Shown here: piece by piece, positions 24,401-33,895 of the stretch
Position numbering within the stretch: position 1 is the first letter of the stretch
Layout of the letters: each line of letters begins with the position of its first letter
NCBI GenBank assembly: GCA_010645155.1
Contig: JAAGOF010000023.1
Coordinates: 118,421 to 182,420 of the forward strand
DNA length: 64,000 bases
Direction of reading: 5' to 3'
Source: Tigriopus japonicus
Taxonomy: Eukaryota; Arthropoda; Copepoda; Harpacticoida; Harpacticidae
Made by a program: the position numbers and the translations under genes
Notes under the pieces: model-generated
What the model saw: the letters and a program-made list of their open reading frames with translations, nothing else
Told to the model about the DNA's origin: nothing
Databases searched by the model: none

Positions 24401-24783
24401 TGCCTGGATCCATGCCCCAGGAAATATTGCTCGTCAATCAAACCCAAGTAGAGTTGCCGGGTTCGTCTCCTCATCGCTCTCACAACATCACTTACAATCC
24501 TCAATATGGGCTTCCAATTATAGAAGCATCATCTTCTTTGTTATCCTCGTCGTGCGCTACTTCAATATCATCTAAATCTGAACTGATGAGGAAAACGGCC
24601 TCTTTGAATCATCCCTTAGCACCTACGTCATCAACATTGACAGCTCCAACCCTCACAAATCATTCTAGTACCACAGAGGTTCTGGTAGAATTACCACCGG
24701 GATCTGGTGAGATCACAATGATCCATTACGTGGAGGATGAAGAACAGCATTCCAGAGGGAAACACTCTGACTTCAACCCATGA
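5966..24783 (+). CDS. ZAD-C2H2 zinc-finger protein gene, 7 coding exons, 842 aa
   Basis: Coding exons are 5966-6470, 9811-10305, 12649-12955, 14453-14679, 15968-16156, 18359-18756 and 24376-24783. They sum to 2529 nt (843 codons with stop) and every junction is phase-compatible. Residues 28-81 form a ZAD (zinc-finger-associated domain, a dimerisation module in arthropod zinc-finger factors) with C28, C31, C78 and C81. Eleven C2H2-type fingers follow between about residues 225 and 600. The first is degenerate (C-x4-C-x16-H-x3-H) and the fourth ends in Cys instead of His. Fingers 8 and 10 are each split by an intron, and joining restores exact C-x2-C-x12-H-x3-H spacing, which is strong evidence for the model. 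Linkers resemble the TGEKP type (for example HTKEKP). The tail from about residue 600 is Ser/Thr/Pro-rich with an acidic end. By family this is a sequence-specific nuclear DNA-binding regulator; its target cannot be inferred. ATG 5966 follows an in-frame stop at 5951 and has A at -3. Missed extra exons in the long introns are possible. Confidence 0.9.
6982..7119. mobile_element. Small pogo/Tigger-like MITE
   Basis: The terminal sequences tctcgatttaacgata and, inverted, tctccaattaaacgata match with one gap and about two mismatches. CTCGATTTAACGA-type termini are typical of pogo-group elements. Internal copies of aaatcgag repeat. Family placement is from termini alone. Confidence 0.4.
8015..8042. 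repeat. 28-bp perfect palindrome
   Basis: The sequence from 8015 to 8028 (tcgtttgcaactac) is exactly reverse-complemented at 8029-8042 with no spacer. It could be a cruciform or a dimeric protein site. There is no evidence of function. Confidence 0.75.
8658..8679. repeat. 22-bp perfect palindrome centred on ACTAGT
   Basis: cccgaaaaact is followed directly by its reverse complement. Flanking gcaaaaagtgcaaaa (about 8599) and ttttttgcacttt (about 8680) are also inverted, so the palindrome sits inside a wider weak inverted repeat of about 120 bp. Confidence 0.6.
8929..9091. repeat. 26-bp tandem repeat, about 6 copies
   Basis: The unit tgcatttgtgtaatgcaaaatatttt repeats nearly perfectly (the first copy has gaa for gta). 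Each unit contains a 5-bp-stem hairpin gcatt-tgtgt-aatgc and the self-complementary aatatt. The unit is not a multiple of three, so open frames across it are artefacts. The high identity suggests recent expansion. Confidence 0.92.
9811..10305 (+). CDS. Zinc-finger gene exon 2 (linker, one degenerate and one canonical finger)
   Basis: The acceptor is tattttgcag ending at 9810 and the donor is gttagt at 10306. Both ends are phase 1, and the junction codon with exon 1 becomes Asp. The exon encodes a polar linker, a degenerate finger (C-x4-C-x16-H-x3-H, around CCANKTC) and a canonical finger (CEFC...HMRTH). It ends in an acidic stretch before the next exon. Confidence 0.85.
10306..12648 (+). other. 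Intron 2 of the zinc-finger gene
   Basis: This 2.3-kb intron shows no domain-bearing frame. A mariner/Tc1-like terminus (acagggtggcccaaat, about 10708-10724) has no matching opposite end. Sequence near 12190-12235 (ttgcgcttttggggtc) resembles 55920-55990 and may be a dispersed repeat. Confidence 0.6.
12649..12955 (+). CDS. Zinc-finger gene exon 3 (three fingers)
   Basis: The acceptor is tttccattgcag ending at 12648 and the donor is the strong consensus gtaagtg at 12956 (phase 2). The exon has three fingers: C-x4-C-x12-H-x4-H, C-x2-C-x12-H-x3-C (a C2HC variant) and C-x2-C-x12-H-x4-H. Intron retention would end the protein two bases into the intron with a TAA built from the donor, so an unspliced transcript would encode a truncated ZAD-plus-five-finger form. 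The strong donor and the phase match to exon 4 favour splicing. Confidence 0.87.
12956..14452 (+). other. Intron 3 of the zinc-finger gene
   Basis: A 1.5-kb intron with a strong gtaagt donor and a ctccgtttcag acceptor. I recognise no element or exon in it. Confidence 0.65.
14453..14679 (+). CDS. Zinc-finger gene exon 4 (two fingers and the first half of finger 8)
   Basis: The acceptor is cttctccgtttcag ending at 14452 and the donor is gtgagag at 14680 (phase 1). The exon encodes two complete fingers (FSCPRC...HMVTH and FTCSVLGC...HMETLH). It then encodes the cysteine half of a third finger (FLCVYC...FDSFT), whose histidine half lies in exon 5. Confidence 0.87.
14680..15967 (+). other. Intron 4 of the zinc-finger gene
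   Basis: A 1.3-kb AT-rich intron that splits finger 8. No repeat or coding content was recognised. Confidence 0.65.
15968..16156 (+). CDS. Zinc-finger gene exon 5 (second half of finger 8, finger 9, first half of finger 10)
   Basis: The acceptor is tctgttttttaag ending at 15967 and the donor is gtaact at 16157 (phase 1 at both ends). The exon opens with the histidine half of finger 8 (MKTHTKLH), carries finger 9 (VSCPTC...HSVVH), and closes with the cysteine half of finger 10 (FVCHIC...ASLK). Joining to both neighbours gives exactly 12 residues between the second Cys and first His in both split fingers. Confidence 0.87.
16157..18358 (+). other. Intron 5 of the zinc-finger gene
   Basis: A 2.2-kb intron that splits finger 10. 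It contains a degenerate minus-strand copy of the GTCCTTTAA-end element at about 17493-17649. Nothing else was recognised. Confidence 0.65.
17493..17649 (-). mobile_element. Degenerate GTCCTTTAA-end element, copy 2
   Basis: Read on the minus strand, this matches 58648-58865 and 1373-1591 through the terminus (cagctgttcgctaaaggac), the gtattagtaaggttac segment and the gtgcaacct segment. The distal end is too diverged to place. Confidence 0.45.
18359..18756 (+). CDS. Zinc-finger gene exon 6 (end of finger 10, finger 11, linker)
   Basis: The acceptor is cgctgttccag ending at 18358 (phase 1) and the donor is gtaagaa at 18757 (phase 0). The exon begins with HTNVH, completing finger 10, then encodes finger 11 (YQCSHC...HLKTCH). 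About 100 residues of polar, charged, low-complexity sequence follow with no recognised domain. Confidence 0.85.
21939..22148. mobile_element. hAT-type MITE with perfect 15-bp TIRs and 8-bp TSD
   Basis: The termini CAGGGGTGTGCAAAC are perfectly inverted (21939-21953 and 22134-22148). The flanks carry a perfect 8-bp duplication CTTTAGGA (21931-21938 and 22149-22156). The 210-bp interior has four gcgggcca motifs and no frame. TIR and TSD size are diagnostic of hAT-superfamily mobilisation. Confidence 0.93.
22789..23085. mobile_element. hAT-type MITE, TAGTGATG family, copy 1
   Basis: The left end TAGTGATGTGTTTTGAGTTG and the inverted right end TACTGATGTGTTTCGAGTTG match with two differences. 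The 8-bp target duplication GTAAACAG is perfect (22781-22788 and 23086-23093). It is a 297-bp element without coding capacity. A second copy is at 43286-43958. Confidence 0.9.
24376..24783 (+). CDS. Zinc-finger gene exon 7 (Ser/Thr-rich C-terminus and stop)
   Basis: The acceptor is ttggtctgttacag ending at 24375 (phase 0) and the stop is TGA at 24781-24783. The exon encodes 135 residues: short serine runs, a Thr/Pro-rich stretch, then an acidic end (VEDEEQ). No domain is recognised. It is assigned to this gene from the phase match, the serine-rich composition and the polyadenylation signal 150 bp downstream. The 5.6-kb intron before it makes this the least secure junction. Confidence 0.72.
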   Translation: MVGSHLSSVPGSMPQEILLVNQTQVELPGSSPHRSHNITYNPQYGLPIIEASSSLLSSSCATSISSKSELMRKTASLNHPLAPTSSTLTAPTLTNHSSTTEVLVELPPGSGEITMIHYVEDEEQHSRGKHSDFNP

Positions 24784-24931
24784 TAAACCAATGTGTTGGC
24801 GGTTCAAATTGGATCTTGAATTTTACGAAGATCTGGAACCTTCCGATATTTCTGTTTCTTTTCGATTAGATGTGAAGGAAAAATTGTTCTCAGACAATTT
24901 TTAAAGCTAACAAGGGAAAAAGGAAAAAATG

Positions 24932-24937
24932 AATAAA
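24932..24937 (+). terminator. Polyadenylation signal of the zinc-finger gene
   Basis: A canonical AATAAA lies 149 bp after the stop codon at 24783, in A-rich sequence. The spacing suits a short 3' UTR. No other consensus signal lies closer to the stop. Confidence 0.55.
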
Positions 24938-25788
24938 GGCACAAAATCTGGGTTAAATCTCAAAGCTCCATGGTCTTGGATCCTCTTGAAACTTTTAACC
25001 CATTTTCAGTATTCTTTAAGACAAGCTTCAAGTACAAAAACTACTTTTATGGGTTACCTTCTTGTTTTTTTGAAACTTAAAACAAACATATGAAGTCAAG
25101 CAAACGTTTTTACGCACTTGCTCGGCCCAAATCAGAGCCAGCAAAACGGTATATCCCCCAAGGAAATGAAGTCTTTACAACTCGCCTAGATTCGTGGTTT
25201 CATTGAGAACCTACCTACTTCAAAATATGTATCGAAACATACGCTTTCTAGCACTACCAAAAAGATGGACCAATCCTTTTCAGACCAATGCAGTGTGCCC
25301 AGGGCTGATTTAAATTGCGCGTTTAACACAAGCCTGGGGCAATTCCGGCAAAATTTCCAGCCATTTATTCATTCAGTCATGTTTTTTGGTGAAACATCTT
25401 TGGGATTGAGTTTACTGTTTCGGTTGAAGATCAATCACGAACAGGATTCTTACCAAGGACGACTTCTATAAATTTATATATTATGCTTCTTTACTACGGT
25501 TGCGAAAAACAATAGAAAGTTATGTAAAAATTATGGATTAAAAAGTTACTTTTTCATTAATCCAACTTCACTTTAAGTATTTCTTTGAGGGCTTTGATTT
25601 TGGGAGCCATATACAAAAATAGCAATCTTAATAAACTGCTGATTCTAGGCCAAATCCGCGAAAAAGCGCACACCAATTCGAAAAGGTCAAAAAAAAATAA
25701 GTTGATCTGACCAAAAAATATCTTTGCAGATTTTGCCCGTTCTTAGCTAGCAACTTTGTGAATGCACAGACCTTGTAGAGCAAGGGTC

Positions 25789-26125
25789 AGGAACACGTGT
25801 TGGGCTAGGGCCCACCAAAGTTGATTTCATTTTATCTGGGGCCCACTAGAGAGAAGCTGTTGGGTACAATGGCCGCAAATAAACGAACCCAGAGTTGTAA
25901 GCCCACAAACATAGTACCATAAATGGCTCCGGATTGCTGGTTGCCGACCCCATTCCTTCAGGAACGTTCTGCATCAACTTTGCAGTTGAAGCCCATCAAA
26001 TGCGAGTTTGCGCAATCGAGGGTCCAACATGTCCAAATGGTGATGGGTTAGGGGTCCACCGGGTCCACCCCATTCGATAGATGAAATTTTGGGCCCAACA
26101 AAAAGCACATTAAAGCCCACTAGTT
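25789..26125. mobile_element. Degenerate hAT-like repeat rich in GGGCCCAC
   Basis: The left end caagggtcaggaaca resembles the CAGGGGTCGGCAACC termini of 48819-49093. An internal ggttgccgacccca (25940-25953) and an end at agttgctgactttg look like complementary termini. The interior has repeated gggcccac segments. Probably two overlapping or rearranged copies; no target duplication was resolved. Confidence 0.4.
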
Positions 26126-27645
26126 GCTGACTTTGCTTTCTACTTTGCTTTCTTTGATCTTTCTTTATAGTGTAGATGGCATGTTAATGTCGATAAGTAA
26201 AATTACTTGAATTTCTCCAAAACAAGTCTACTTAACGCCCCCAGAGTATACTCTGAAGAAATAAGTAATTGTTTGTGTATTCAAATGTCATGCTTTAAAA
26301 ACCTGATCCGAAAAAAGAGCAAATATGCTTCAGAGGCATATGAATAGATGCTTCACAATGATAAGTGTATGCAATCCGCTTAAGTCTAACCGGCTCATTT
26401 CCGTTTGTTTACGTTGGACGCGCTCTCCTGCTCAGTGTTCCCGGGATCCAAGCGCAAAAAGCCAAAAGGAGCGCGCCAATTTGCCTTCCACTCTCACATC
26501 CATTAAGAGGAGAAAAGGCGCTTGAGGGCCCTATGGGAGGGTGCATTTTTGATTAGATATCTACGTGTGGAATCGGGAACCGTTCTTTGTACGAAAAAGG
26601 AGCTCTTCGAGTGAAGTACTTCGTTTCAGTGAACTTTGTTAGATTTTTCAAGGAATGTGTCGTCAGAGTTGTTTCACCATTGTCATGTTAAATTCAATGA
26701 ACATTGGAAATGCCCTATTGGGTGAACAATATTGAGGGAAGTGGTTTCGTTTCAATCAGCCTCAAATCTCTTCTGATCTTTTCCAATTTGTTGAAAAGCG
26801 ATCGATCTCGGGTAAGTGAAATTCAAAAATTTATTATAAATCTTGGAATGAGTAAACTATTGAGGTAGAATTGATGGCATTTCCTTATATTATAACCGTT
26901 CATTGTTAAAGAACTATGTGTGGGTATTAATACATTTTTAGATGATTTCTTTTCCAATTTCTTAAGATAAAGTGCACTGTGCAAATTATCGACAAACTTC
27001 CTCGGCAACCAAATAATTTGAGATTGAAATTCGCATGATTCAAATACTTTTCAGAGCAATAAGGCACTTGAGTATGATTTTCAGCCTTCTTTGTCACATA
27101 AATATATTTATGAAAAAAAAGGATTACTTTTATTGCTAAAAGGTGCCTTAAATTTAAAAAAATGAGTGTTCCACCTTTTGCGAGCTCATTCATTTTTAAT
27201 TAAGACAAACGATTGAGTTTGGGCAAATGTGTGTGATTCTTCATTTGACAGCGAGACTTTTGTCCCACTAAAAAGTAAAAAGAAAGCAATTTACTGTAGA
27301 CAAACAAAAGAGATAATCAAATCAATATGAGCTTTCATGACATTAGGTTTCATGGAGTAGATAGAAACACGAGCCTTTCAAATGAGTTTTATAATTAAAA
27401 AAATGGTTGTTTTTACTCTTTTCTTCAGAGGATTTTTTTTTGCTTTGCTTCCTGTTTCGTTACTCATGTCGAAATTGTCAGGTGAATAATTTTTTTTTTT
27501 TTCACCAAAAACACTTTTTGTTTCTATTCCCTGGAACAGTCCAAGCAATTGAAGGAAAAATTACGTGATTAACTTGCTTTAGTCAAGAACCACTGCATTG
27601 CTGTGGACTGGGCGACTAACGAGAGATTTCCAGTAGGAACATTTC

Positions 27646-27958
27646 AATTACGTTCTTCTGCAAATGAGACCTTGCCTATGTTGACAAAAATACGAATTTC
27701 AATTTTCAGCTCAATCGAACTTCGGAGACAAAAGTTATGCTCACTCAAAGTTCAGTGCAAATCCTACCGAGAATGAATGAACTGGCCCTTTTGTGGTAAT
27801 CGTATTATCACAAAAGGGCGAGTTCATTCATTCCATGCTCTGTTCAGTACATAAGTTTGAGAAGGCATAACTTTTCACTCCGGCATTCGATTGGGCTGAA
27901 GTTTGAAATACGTAGTCTAGTGAATGCGAACCAGGTCTCGTTTGTAGCAGAACGTAAT
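27646..27958. mobile_element. Palindromic foldback element, about 155-bp arms
   Basis: The palindrome is centred at 27802, where cccttttgtg and cacaaaaggg flank a 13-bp core. The arms remain recognisably complementary out to attacgttct (27648) and agaacgtaat (27949-27958). Related sequence occurs, interrupted, at 32574-34068 and as half copies at 29809-29905 and 44116-44168. Confidence 0.75.
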
Positions 27959-29808
27959 CGAATTCATAATTCTCATCCTTAGCCTCCCACTCCAGAAATT
28001 CAGAGCTTCTTGCTCTAGTCCGTTTTAAGTGCAACGGGATAACTCCTTTTGTCAACTATCAATTGGAAACCTTATCAGCTTTTGTACGCATTAAATATCA
28101 GATTCGAGTCGATAAACGATTCACCTCGCAAAGGCCCTTAAAACCTAGAAAGCCGTCAAAGTTGAGCCCAATTTGCGGTCAAGAATAGGGATCTCGATCA
28201 GACCAGAAATACGCCTAAAGTTATTTTTGACAATCAAAACGTTCCACACTCATCACCATCAAACGACTGAATGATCTTTTTGGCTAAAATAGAAAATTAG
28301 AGAGCTATTTTTCATAATACTTCTCAGCTAATAGTTTGAACAGCAATGGCCTCTTTGTCAAGTTTGCAAAATGAAGACAGACAGATTTTTGTCAATGTAA
28401 AATTCAGTACAGAAATTCCTTTTGATTGAAGTACCATCCCTCATCTCAATCGCACGTTTCCTTGAAACTTTAATGACTCCAAGCCATTAAAATTCAATTC
28501 ACCTCATCAGGGTTAGAAAAAGGGGAATAATAATGTTGGATTATCCGTAGGATTATTTTTAAAGGGCTATCTATCCCTAAGGAACAAACTTTAAAAAGTC
28601 ATCAAGTCGCAATCTTTTATAAGGAAAAGCACAAAATTTCTACAGAATGGTTGAGGATGTTGTTGTTCTAATCAAGGACATCTTAATTTCTCAGGACGAA
28701 TTACAGAAATGCAGCTTTAGGCCTGGCATTGTACTGAAATGAGAGGTTATTTCAAAGCAGTAAATGTTCCGTTGAATTTTCATTGTAGGAACTCGGCCTT
28801 AAGTGGTATTCTGTAATATATCCTTCGTTGAGTCATCCTTGTTCTAATAAAAAGTGAGCAAAAGTGTCTTTTTCGTGGCTCTGCCAATCATTGATTAATT
28901 AATGATTGATTGATTGAAAATACAAGGATAGAAAGCAAAACAGACATCGAGGCAATTCCCATTTGCCAATCTCGAAACCAAATACCATTTCATTTAGAGA
29001 TGTCATGCAAGTGAATTTATCGATCCTCAAGAATTCCATTTGAAGTTAAATGGATCATTGAAGTCTGCAACATATTTTTTGTATTGACACACAGAAACAA
29101 AAAAAATGTATTAAGACTCACATTTAACATTTGGTTTTGGTCCTTTATTGCCTTTTCCGCACCGTTCTTGATGTTTTTATTTTACTTTTTGAAAAATAAT
29201 GTTTCAAATAAACAGCAAAAAATGTGAGTAAGCCATCTCAGCATCATGAAATCTCGATCAGACCAGCAAAATGCATGCAAAATTGGTTTTTATAACTTCA
29301 GACCATTGTTTGGCTTTGATAATTGTGTCAAAAACCGCTTGTCATAAATGAAGATTTTTATTGCTTTCCTAACACGAAAGTCCAATATGGCCAAAAAGAC
29401 GTTGCCATGACAATATTACTAAAAAATGCCTCATATTATATGAGACTTTTTTCCCTTTCTGCACTCTATTTAAGTTTCCTCGGATTCCTTTCACAAGAGT
29501 GGCTTCCAGAATACACTTGTAAGTGTAATTAGCTTTTACAACTTTCAGATAAACATCTTAGGAAAATATTGTTCCACTAGGGGTGTATTTTATCTTACCT
29601 CTCCTAAACATGAGAATATTTTTGCCTGCAGTCTCATGGGCGTATTTCCATCCACCTCTTTGAAAGATCGGGATAACGATCTTAGTACTCAAGAAATGCT
29701 TTTTTACACATTTTTATATTGGATATTCTTGGGAAAAGTGTACCTACAATGCAATCCAACTTTGACGCTCATAGGAAATCTAGCTTCTTAAAAATTTGGT
29801 ATACTTTT

Positions 29809-29905
29809 TCTGTTCTTCTGCAAATGAGACCTTGCTGATTGTATGTAGACCATGTATTTCAATTTTCAACTCAATCAAACGTCAGAGTCAAAAGTTATGC
29901 TCTCC
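29809..29905 (+). mobile_element. Half copy of the palindromic foldback family
   Basis: tgttcttctgcaaatgagacc, atttcaattttcaactcaatc and caaaagttatgctc match the left arm of 27646-27958. The right arm is absent. Confidence 0.6.
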
Positions 29906-30193
29906 TAAATTTGGAAGAATTGTGTCGAAATTTCGTTTTTTCGTTCAAAAGCGCCTTCGGTCCATCACTAAATTGATGTTTCAAAAAGAAGGGTCCAAAA
30001 TCTGCTCCATCAATGAAACTAGTCTTCATTTTCAAGTGTCTTCTTCACTGAAAGAGGTTCATCAAATCAATTAAGTTCAGCCACTTCATTAAAATGAGTC
30101 CCAGGCTTCGGAGAAAATTTACGCTCCACGTACTCAAAAGACCAAAGAAGGGTGAATGAAGTAATGAGTTGCTTCTTTTTGATCAACGATCGC

Positions 30194-30731
30194 TAGGGCC
30201 CAGAAAAATATTTGCAAAAAGAGACAAAATATTCAATATATATTTTCCTTTAGAGGCCAAAATATTTGGAAAAAAACCGGATATCTAAGAATTTTTTTTG
30301 ACAAGGCCATTATTTGGTATTTTGTTTGTGTGCACCGATTTTCCAAATTTGTTTCTGGTGAATTTGAGGAATTTGGCCGTTTTTGGAGGAATACTTGAAT
30401 GTAATTGATTAAAAAATACAATTTACAAATTGCCTCAATAGATGGCGCAGATTTTTCCGTGAATGGCAATAGTTTTGGTTGTGAATGTCTAATCTCGGTA
30501 TAAATGCCATTTTGATGAGATTTTTGTATTTTGGGTTCATTTTGGATAATCCTTCTTGAGCATTGGTCATTCATTTATTTTCCTCAATTTTGCCTGAAAT
30601 ATTTTTTTCTGACTCAAATATTCGAGAACATACTTATTTTTCCCTTGAAACAGCCAATATTTTAAAAAATCGAGGAAAAGCGGAGAAAGATTTTTAAAAA
30701 TTATATTTAAAAAAAAATTTTCCGGGCCCTA
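30194..30731. mobile_element. hAT-like element with TAGGGCCC termini
   Basis: The left terminus TAGGGCCCAGAAAAAT and the inverted right terminus TAGGGCCCGGAAAAT match well. The flanking octamers acgatcgc (30186-30193) and atgatcac (30732-30739) agree at 6 of 8 positions, consistent with an old 8-bp duplication. The 538-bp interior is AT-rich and non-coding. A truncated copy lies at 240-437. Confidence 0.65.
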
Positions 30732-32284
30732 ATGATCACTATTCGATACATCTCTTCAGTGTACTGAATGATTGTTTCGGTCAACGGCGAGAAGAGTTAT
30801 TCTTTTATCAAATATTTTTATATCTACCTTTGAATGTGTCCTCAAATGCTAAAGGAATGAGTGGAAATAGAATCACTCGGTACATTTCGCCCTTAATTTC
30901 AAGGCAAACACATAAGAAATCGTACTACTGAACTGAAGTTTGAGACACAAAAGCTAAAAGACTTTCATTGCCGTTTCTGAGTTCCGACTTGGAACAGATT
31001 TGAGAAGATAAACTGCTCCTAGATTGAGGATGACATAAAGAACTTATCCTTTTATGAAAGTTGACATCACTGGAAATGCCTGTGGAGGAAACTGGCACCA
31101 ACCATGAGATCGAAAAATTTGTTAGAACAACATTTAAATCAAAACATGTGAGACTTGCCAACCTTTACAATTCGAAAACAAAAGTGCGAATTCCAAAAAA
31201 TTATCTTACCCTCAAATTAAGGTTTTCTTCCTTGCTCCTCATCCCTTATATGTAGTTCTTCTTGTATGTCTTGCTAGGAATTAAATTAGAATAAAAACAA
31301 TGCGTCAATTCCATATGTTAAGCAAACGCATGGCTCGAGAGCAACGAATCGCATGAACGAAATATGACCTCAAAACCTGTGGTGCTTATTCAGTCTTGAT
31401 TTTAGCTCTAAATCTTAAATGAGTTTCAAAAATAGAGAAAAACATATATCTACATGTCAAAAGTCAGTTTCAATCATTCCATGCGTTTTTTCGAGTGAGG
31501 AGGATGCCTCCCCAAAGATATTTAGGAAAGATAATTCGAGCGCAGTCGAGCCAGACGACGTTAAACATGGTAAACAAAAGCACCATATATCCATACAGGA
31601 TAAAGGCCTGGCTTTTCATGTTTCTCACTTCATTCCAGGAAATTAGTAGAGTCTAGCTCAGTGAGAACCACCAAAATCGACTTGCTTTGCAGCTTGTTTT
31701 AATTTTTAACTTAGCGTATATAAGGATACTTTTAAACGTCAACGCATTCAAGTTAAGAAGCATGTAACGTTTCAGTTCATGGAAAAATAAATACCGGGCT
31801 CACCATATGTGCCCCTCAATAGCTATTGTTCTTCAATTTCCATCATTACGTTTTACGCATGTGACAATTCCTGATTAATTTCAGAGTGACGCGATATTAG
31901 TGATTGACCTTGAAATTTGCTTTTTACGTGCAAATTACGCCCGCCTGAGTTTTAAGTAAACACTTTTTCATCCTCGCTCTAGTAATGACTTTTAATTACA
32001 ATGATCTCAAAATTATTTGGATAAAATTGCAATTGCTTTATTTTCAAGCTTAATAAATTGCAAATACTTTACGAATTGCATTCAATAACATTTTTTTCGA
32101 AACCAACTTGTTCCCATTTCGTTTAAAAGGACAAAAGGCACAAAAAAGATAATAATTTCTCATTTTTTCGTAACAATTTCCAGCATAATATTGTTTATAA
32201 TAATCTTTATTTCGAGATTTTTCGTTCGCATTTAATACATTTTTGGTTAATGCTGTATTTTGCAATATGATGTACAAATAACGT

Positions 32285-32392
32285 ATAGAGGGGCCAATTT
32301 TGGGTTTAATCCACGTCGTTCGACGGAAGGGGGGTGGCCTGGGATCGAACCCATGAACGTGAAATGTCGAATCCCAGAACTTACCATCTAGT
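32285..32392 (-). mobile_element. tRNA-derived SINE, family B, copy 1
   Basis: On the minus strand, GGTTCGATCCC (complement at 32341-32351) is a consensus pol III B box. The downstream sequence (ccaccc, gtcgaa, aaacccaaaattgg) parallels the copy at 39376-39538. The 5' head is poorly preserved. Confidence 0.5.
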
Positions 32393-32712
32393 TTAAATTT
32401 AATTGGAATTTGTATGTAAAGATTCGTACTTCTTTGGCCGAAATGCAATTAATTACAATCACATTGAAATGTAACTGCATTTACATCACGGTTTTTTTTG
32501 CACGGTTTATAAGTAATAGAGATTTTTTAGGGACGTGAATTGACAACAGTGAAATTCAGTGGTTCTTGGAGCAATTCAATTACGTTTTTCTTCAAATTAG
32601 ACCTTGCATATGCTGACAAGAATACGTATTTCAATTCTCAGCTCAATCGAACATCGGAGTTACTCTCATTCAAAATATAGTGCAAATCCCACCAAGAATA
32701 ATTGTAAATCTG

Positions 32713-32834
32713 TGTTGAGTCATAGCTCATGCTCGTATTCTAGTCACTCATTCTAGTCATTTCTACTATGTATAAATACGGGTATGTCTAGTCAAATAAA
32801 GAGGAGTCAAACTAGTTTCGTCCATGACTTAACA
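32713..32834 (+). repeat. 5' long terminal repeat
   Basis: A 122-bp repeat, TG...CA bounded, identical to 33774-33895. TATAAATA is at about 32771 and AATAAA at about 32792, an unusually compact promoter-to-polyadenylation arrangement. The tRNA-Ser-type primer binding site adjoins at 32835. Confidence 0.93.
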
Positions 32835-32930
32835 TGGCGCAGTCGGTTTGTCCGACCTGCTGCCCTCAGTTCATGGAACTTGTGAATCGTGATAGTGCCG
32901 TTACACCCGTGGACATCCGAGGACAGTAGG

Positions 32931-33737
32931 NNNNNNNNNNNNNNNNNNNNNNNNNNNNNNNNNNNNNNNNNNNNNNNNNNNNNNNNNNNNNNNNNNNNNN
33001 NNNNNNNNNNNNNNNNNNNNNNNNNNNNNNNNNNNNNNNNNNNNNNNNNNNNNNNNNNNNNNNNNNNNNNNNNNNNNNNNNNNNNNNNNNNNNNNNNNNN
33101 NNNNNNNNNNNNNNNNNNNNNNNNNNNNNNNNNNNNNNNNNNNNNNNNNNNNNNNNNNNNNNNNNNNNNNNNNNNNNNNNNNNNNNNNNNNNNNNNNNNN
33201 NNNNNNNNNNNNNNNNNNNNNNNNNNNNNNNNNNNNNNNNNNNNNNNNNNNNNNNNNNNNNNNNNNNNNNNNNNNNNNNNNNNNNNNNNNNNNNNNNNNN
33301 NNNNNNNNNNNNNNNNNNNNNNNNNNNNNNNNNNNNNNNNNNNNNNNNNNNNNNNNNNNNNNNNNNNNNNNNNNNNNNNNNNNNNNNNNNNNNNNNNNNN
33401 NNNNNNNNNNNNNNNNNNNNNNNNNNNNNNNNNNNNNNNNNNNNNNNNNNNNNNNNNNNNNNNNNNNNNNNNNNNNNNNNNNNNNNNNNNNNNNNNNNNN
33501 NNNNNNNNNNNNNNNNNNNNNNNNNNNNNNNNNNNNNNNNNNNNNNNNNNNNNNNNNNNNNNNNNNNNNNNNNNNNNNNNNNNNNNNNNNNNNNNNNNNN
33601 NNNNNNNNNNNNNNNNNNNNNNNNNNNNNNNNNNNNNNNNNNNNNNNNNNNNNNNNNNNNNNNNNNNNNNNNNNNNNNNNNNNNNNNNNNNNNNNNNNNN
33701 NNNNNNNNNNNNNNNNNNNNNNNNNNNNNNNNNNNNN
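32931..33737. other. Assembly gap (807 N) inside the LTR element
   Basis: An unbroken run of N; long open frames across it are artefacts. Its placement inside a repeat suggests an assembly failure over a multi-copy element. Confidence 0.99.
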
Positions 33738-33773
33738 CACGAGTTCCGTCAACCCCGCCCCCGGAAAGGGAAA

Positions 33774-33895
33774 TGTTGAGTCATAGCTCATGCTCGTATT
33801 CTAGTCACTCATTCTAGTCATTTCTACTATGTATAAATACGGGTATGTCTAGTCAAATAAAGAGGAGTCAAACTAGTTTCGTCCATGACTTAACA
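33774..33895 (+). repeat. 3' long terminal repeat
   Basis: Base-for-base identical to the 5' LTR by eye. A polypurine tract ends at 33773, and the target duplication ATCTG follows at 33896-33900. Confidence 0.93.

Larger units (their letters stand above)
32713..33895 (+). mobile_element. LTR retrotransposon with identical 122-bp LTRs; interior is a gap
   Basis: Two identical 122-bp repeats begin TGTTGAGTC and end GACTTAACA. They are flanked by a perfect 5-bp duplication ATCTG (32708-32712 and 33896-33900). The 5' LTR is followed directly by TGGCGCAGTCGG (32835-32846), complementary to the 3' end expected of a tRNA-Ser. The 3' LTR is preceded by the polypurine tract ggaaagggaaa (33763-33773). 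Each LTR contains TATAAATA and AATAAA. Only 96 bp (5') and 36 bp (3') of interior are sequenced; the rest is an 807-N gap, so coding content and true length are unknown. Identical LTRs mean a recent insertion. It could be a full Ty3-type element or a short non-autonomous (TRIM-like) one. Confidence 0.92.

Noticed and set aside
31419..31646. Frame with a finger-like SFKNREKHISTC segment as an orphan zinc-finger exon
   Set aside because: The cysteine pair is missing, a stop lies directly upstream, and no acceptor fits.
32889..33791. 296-codon frames on both strands across the gap
   Set aside because: They consist almost wholly of N and are artefacts.
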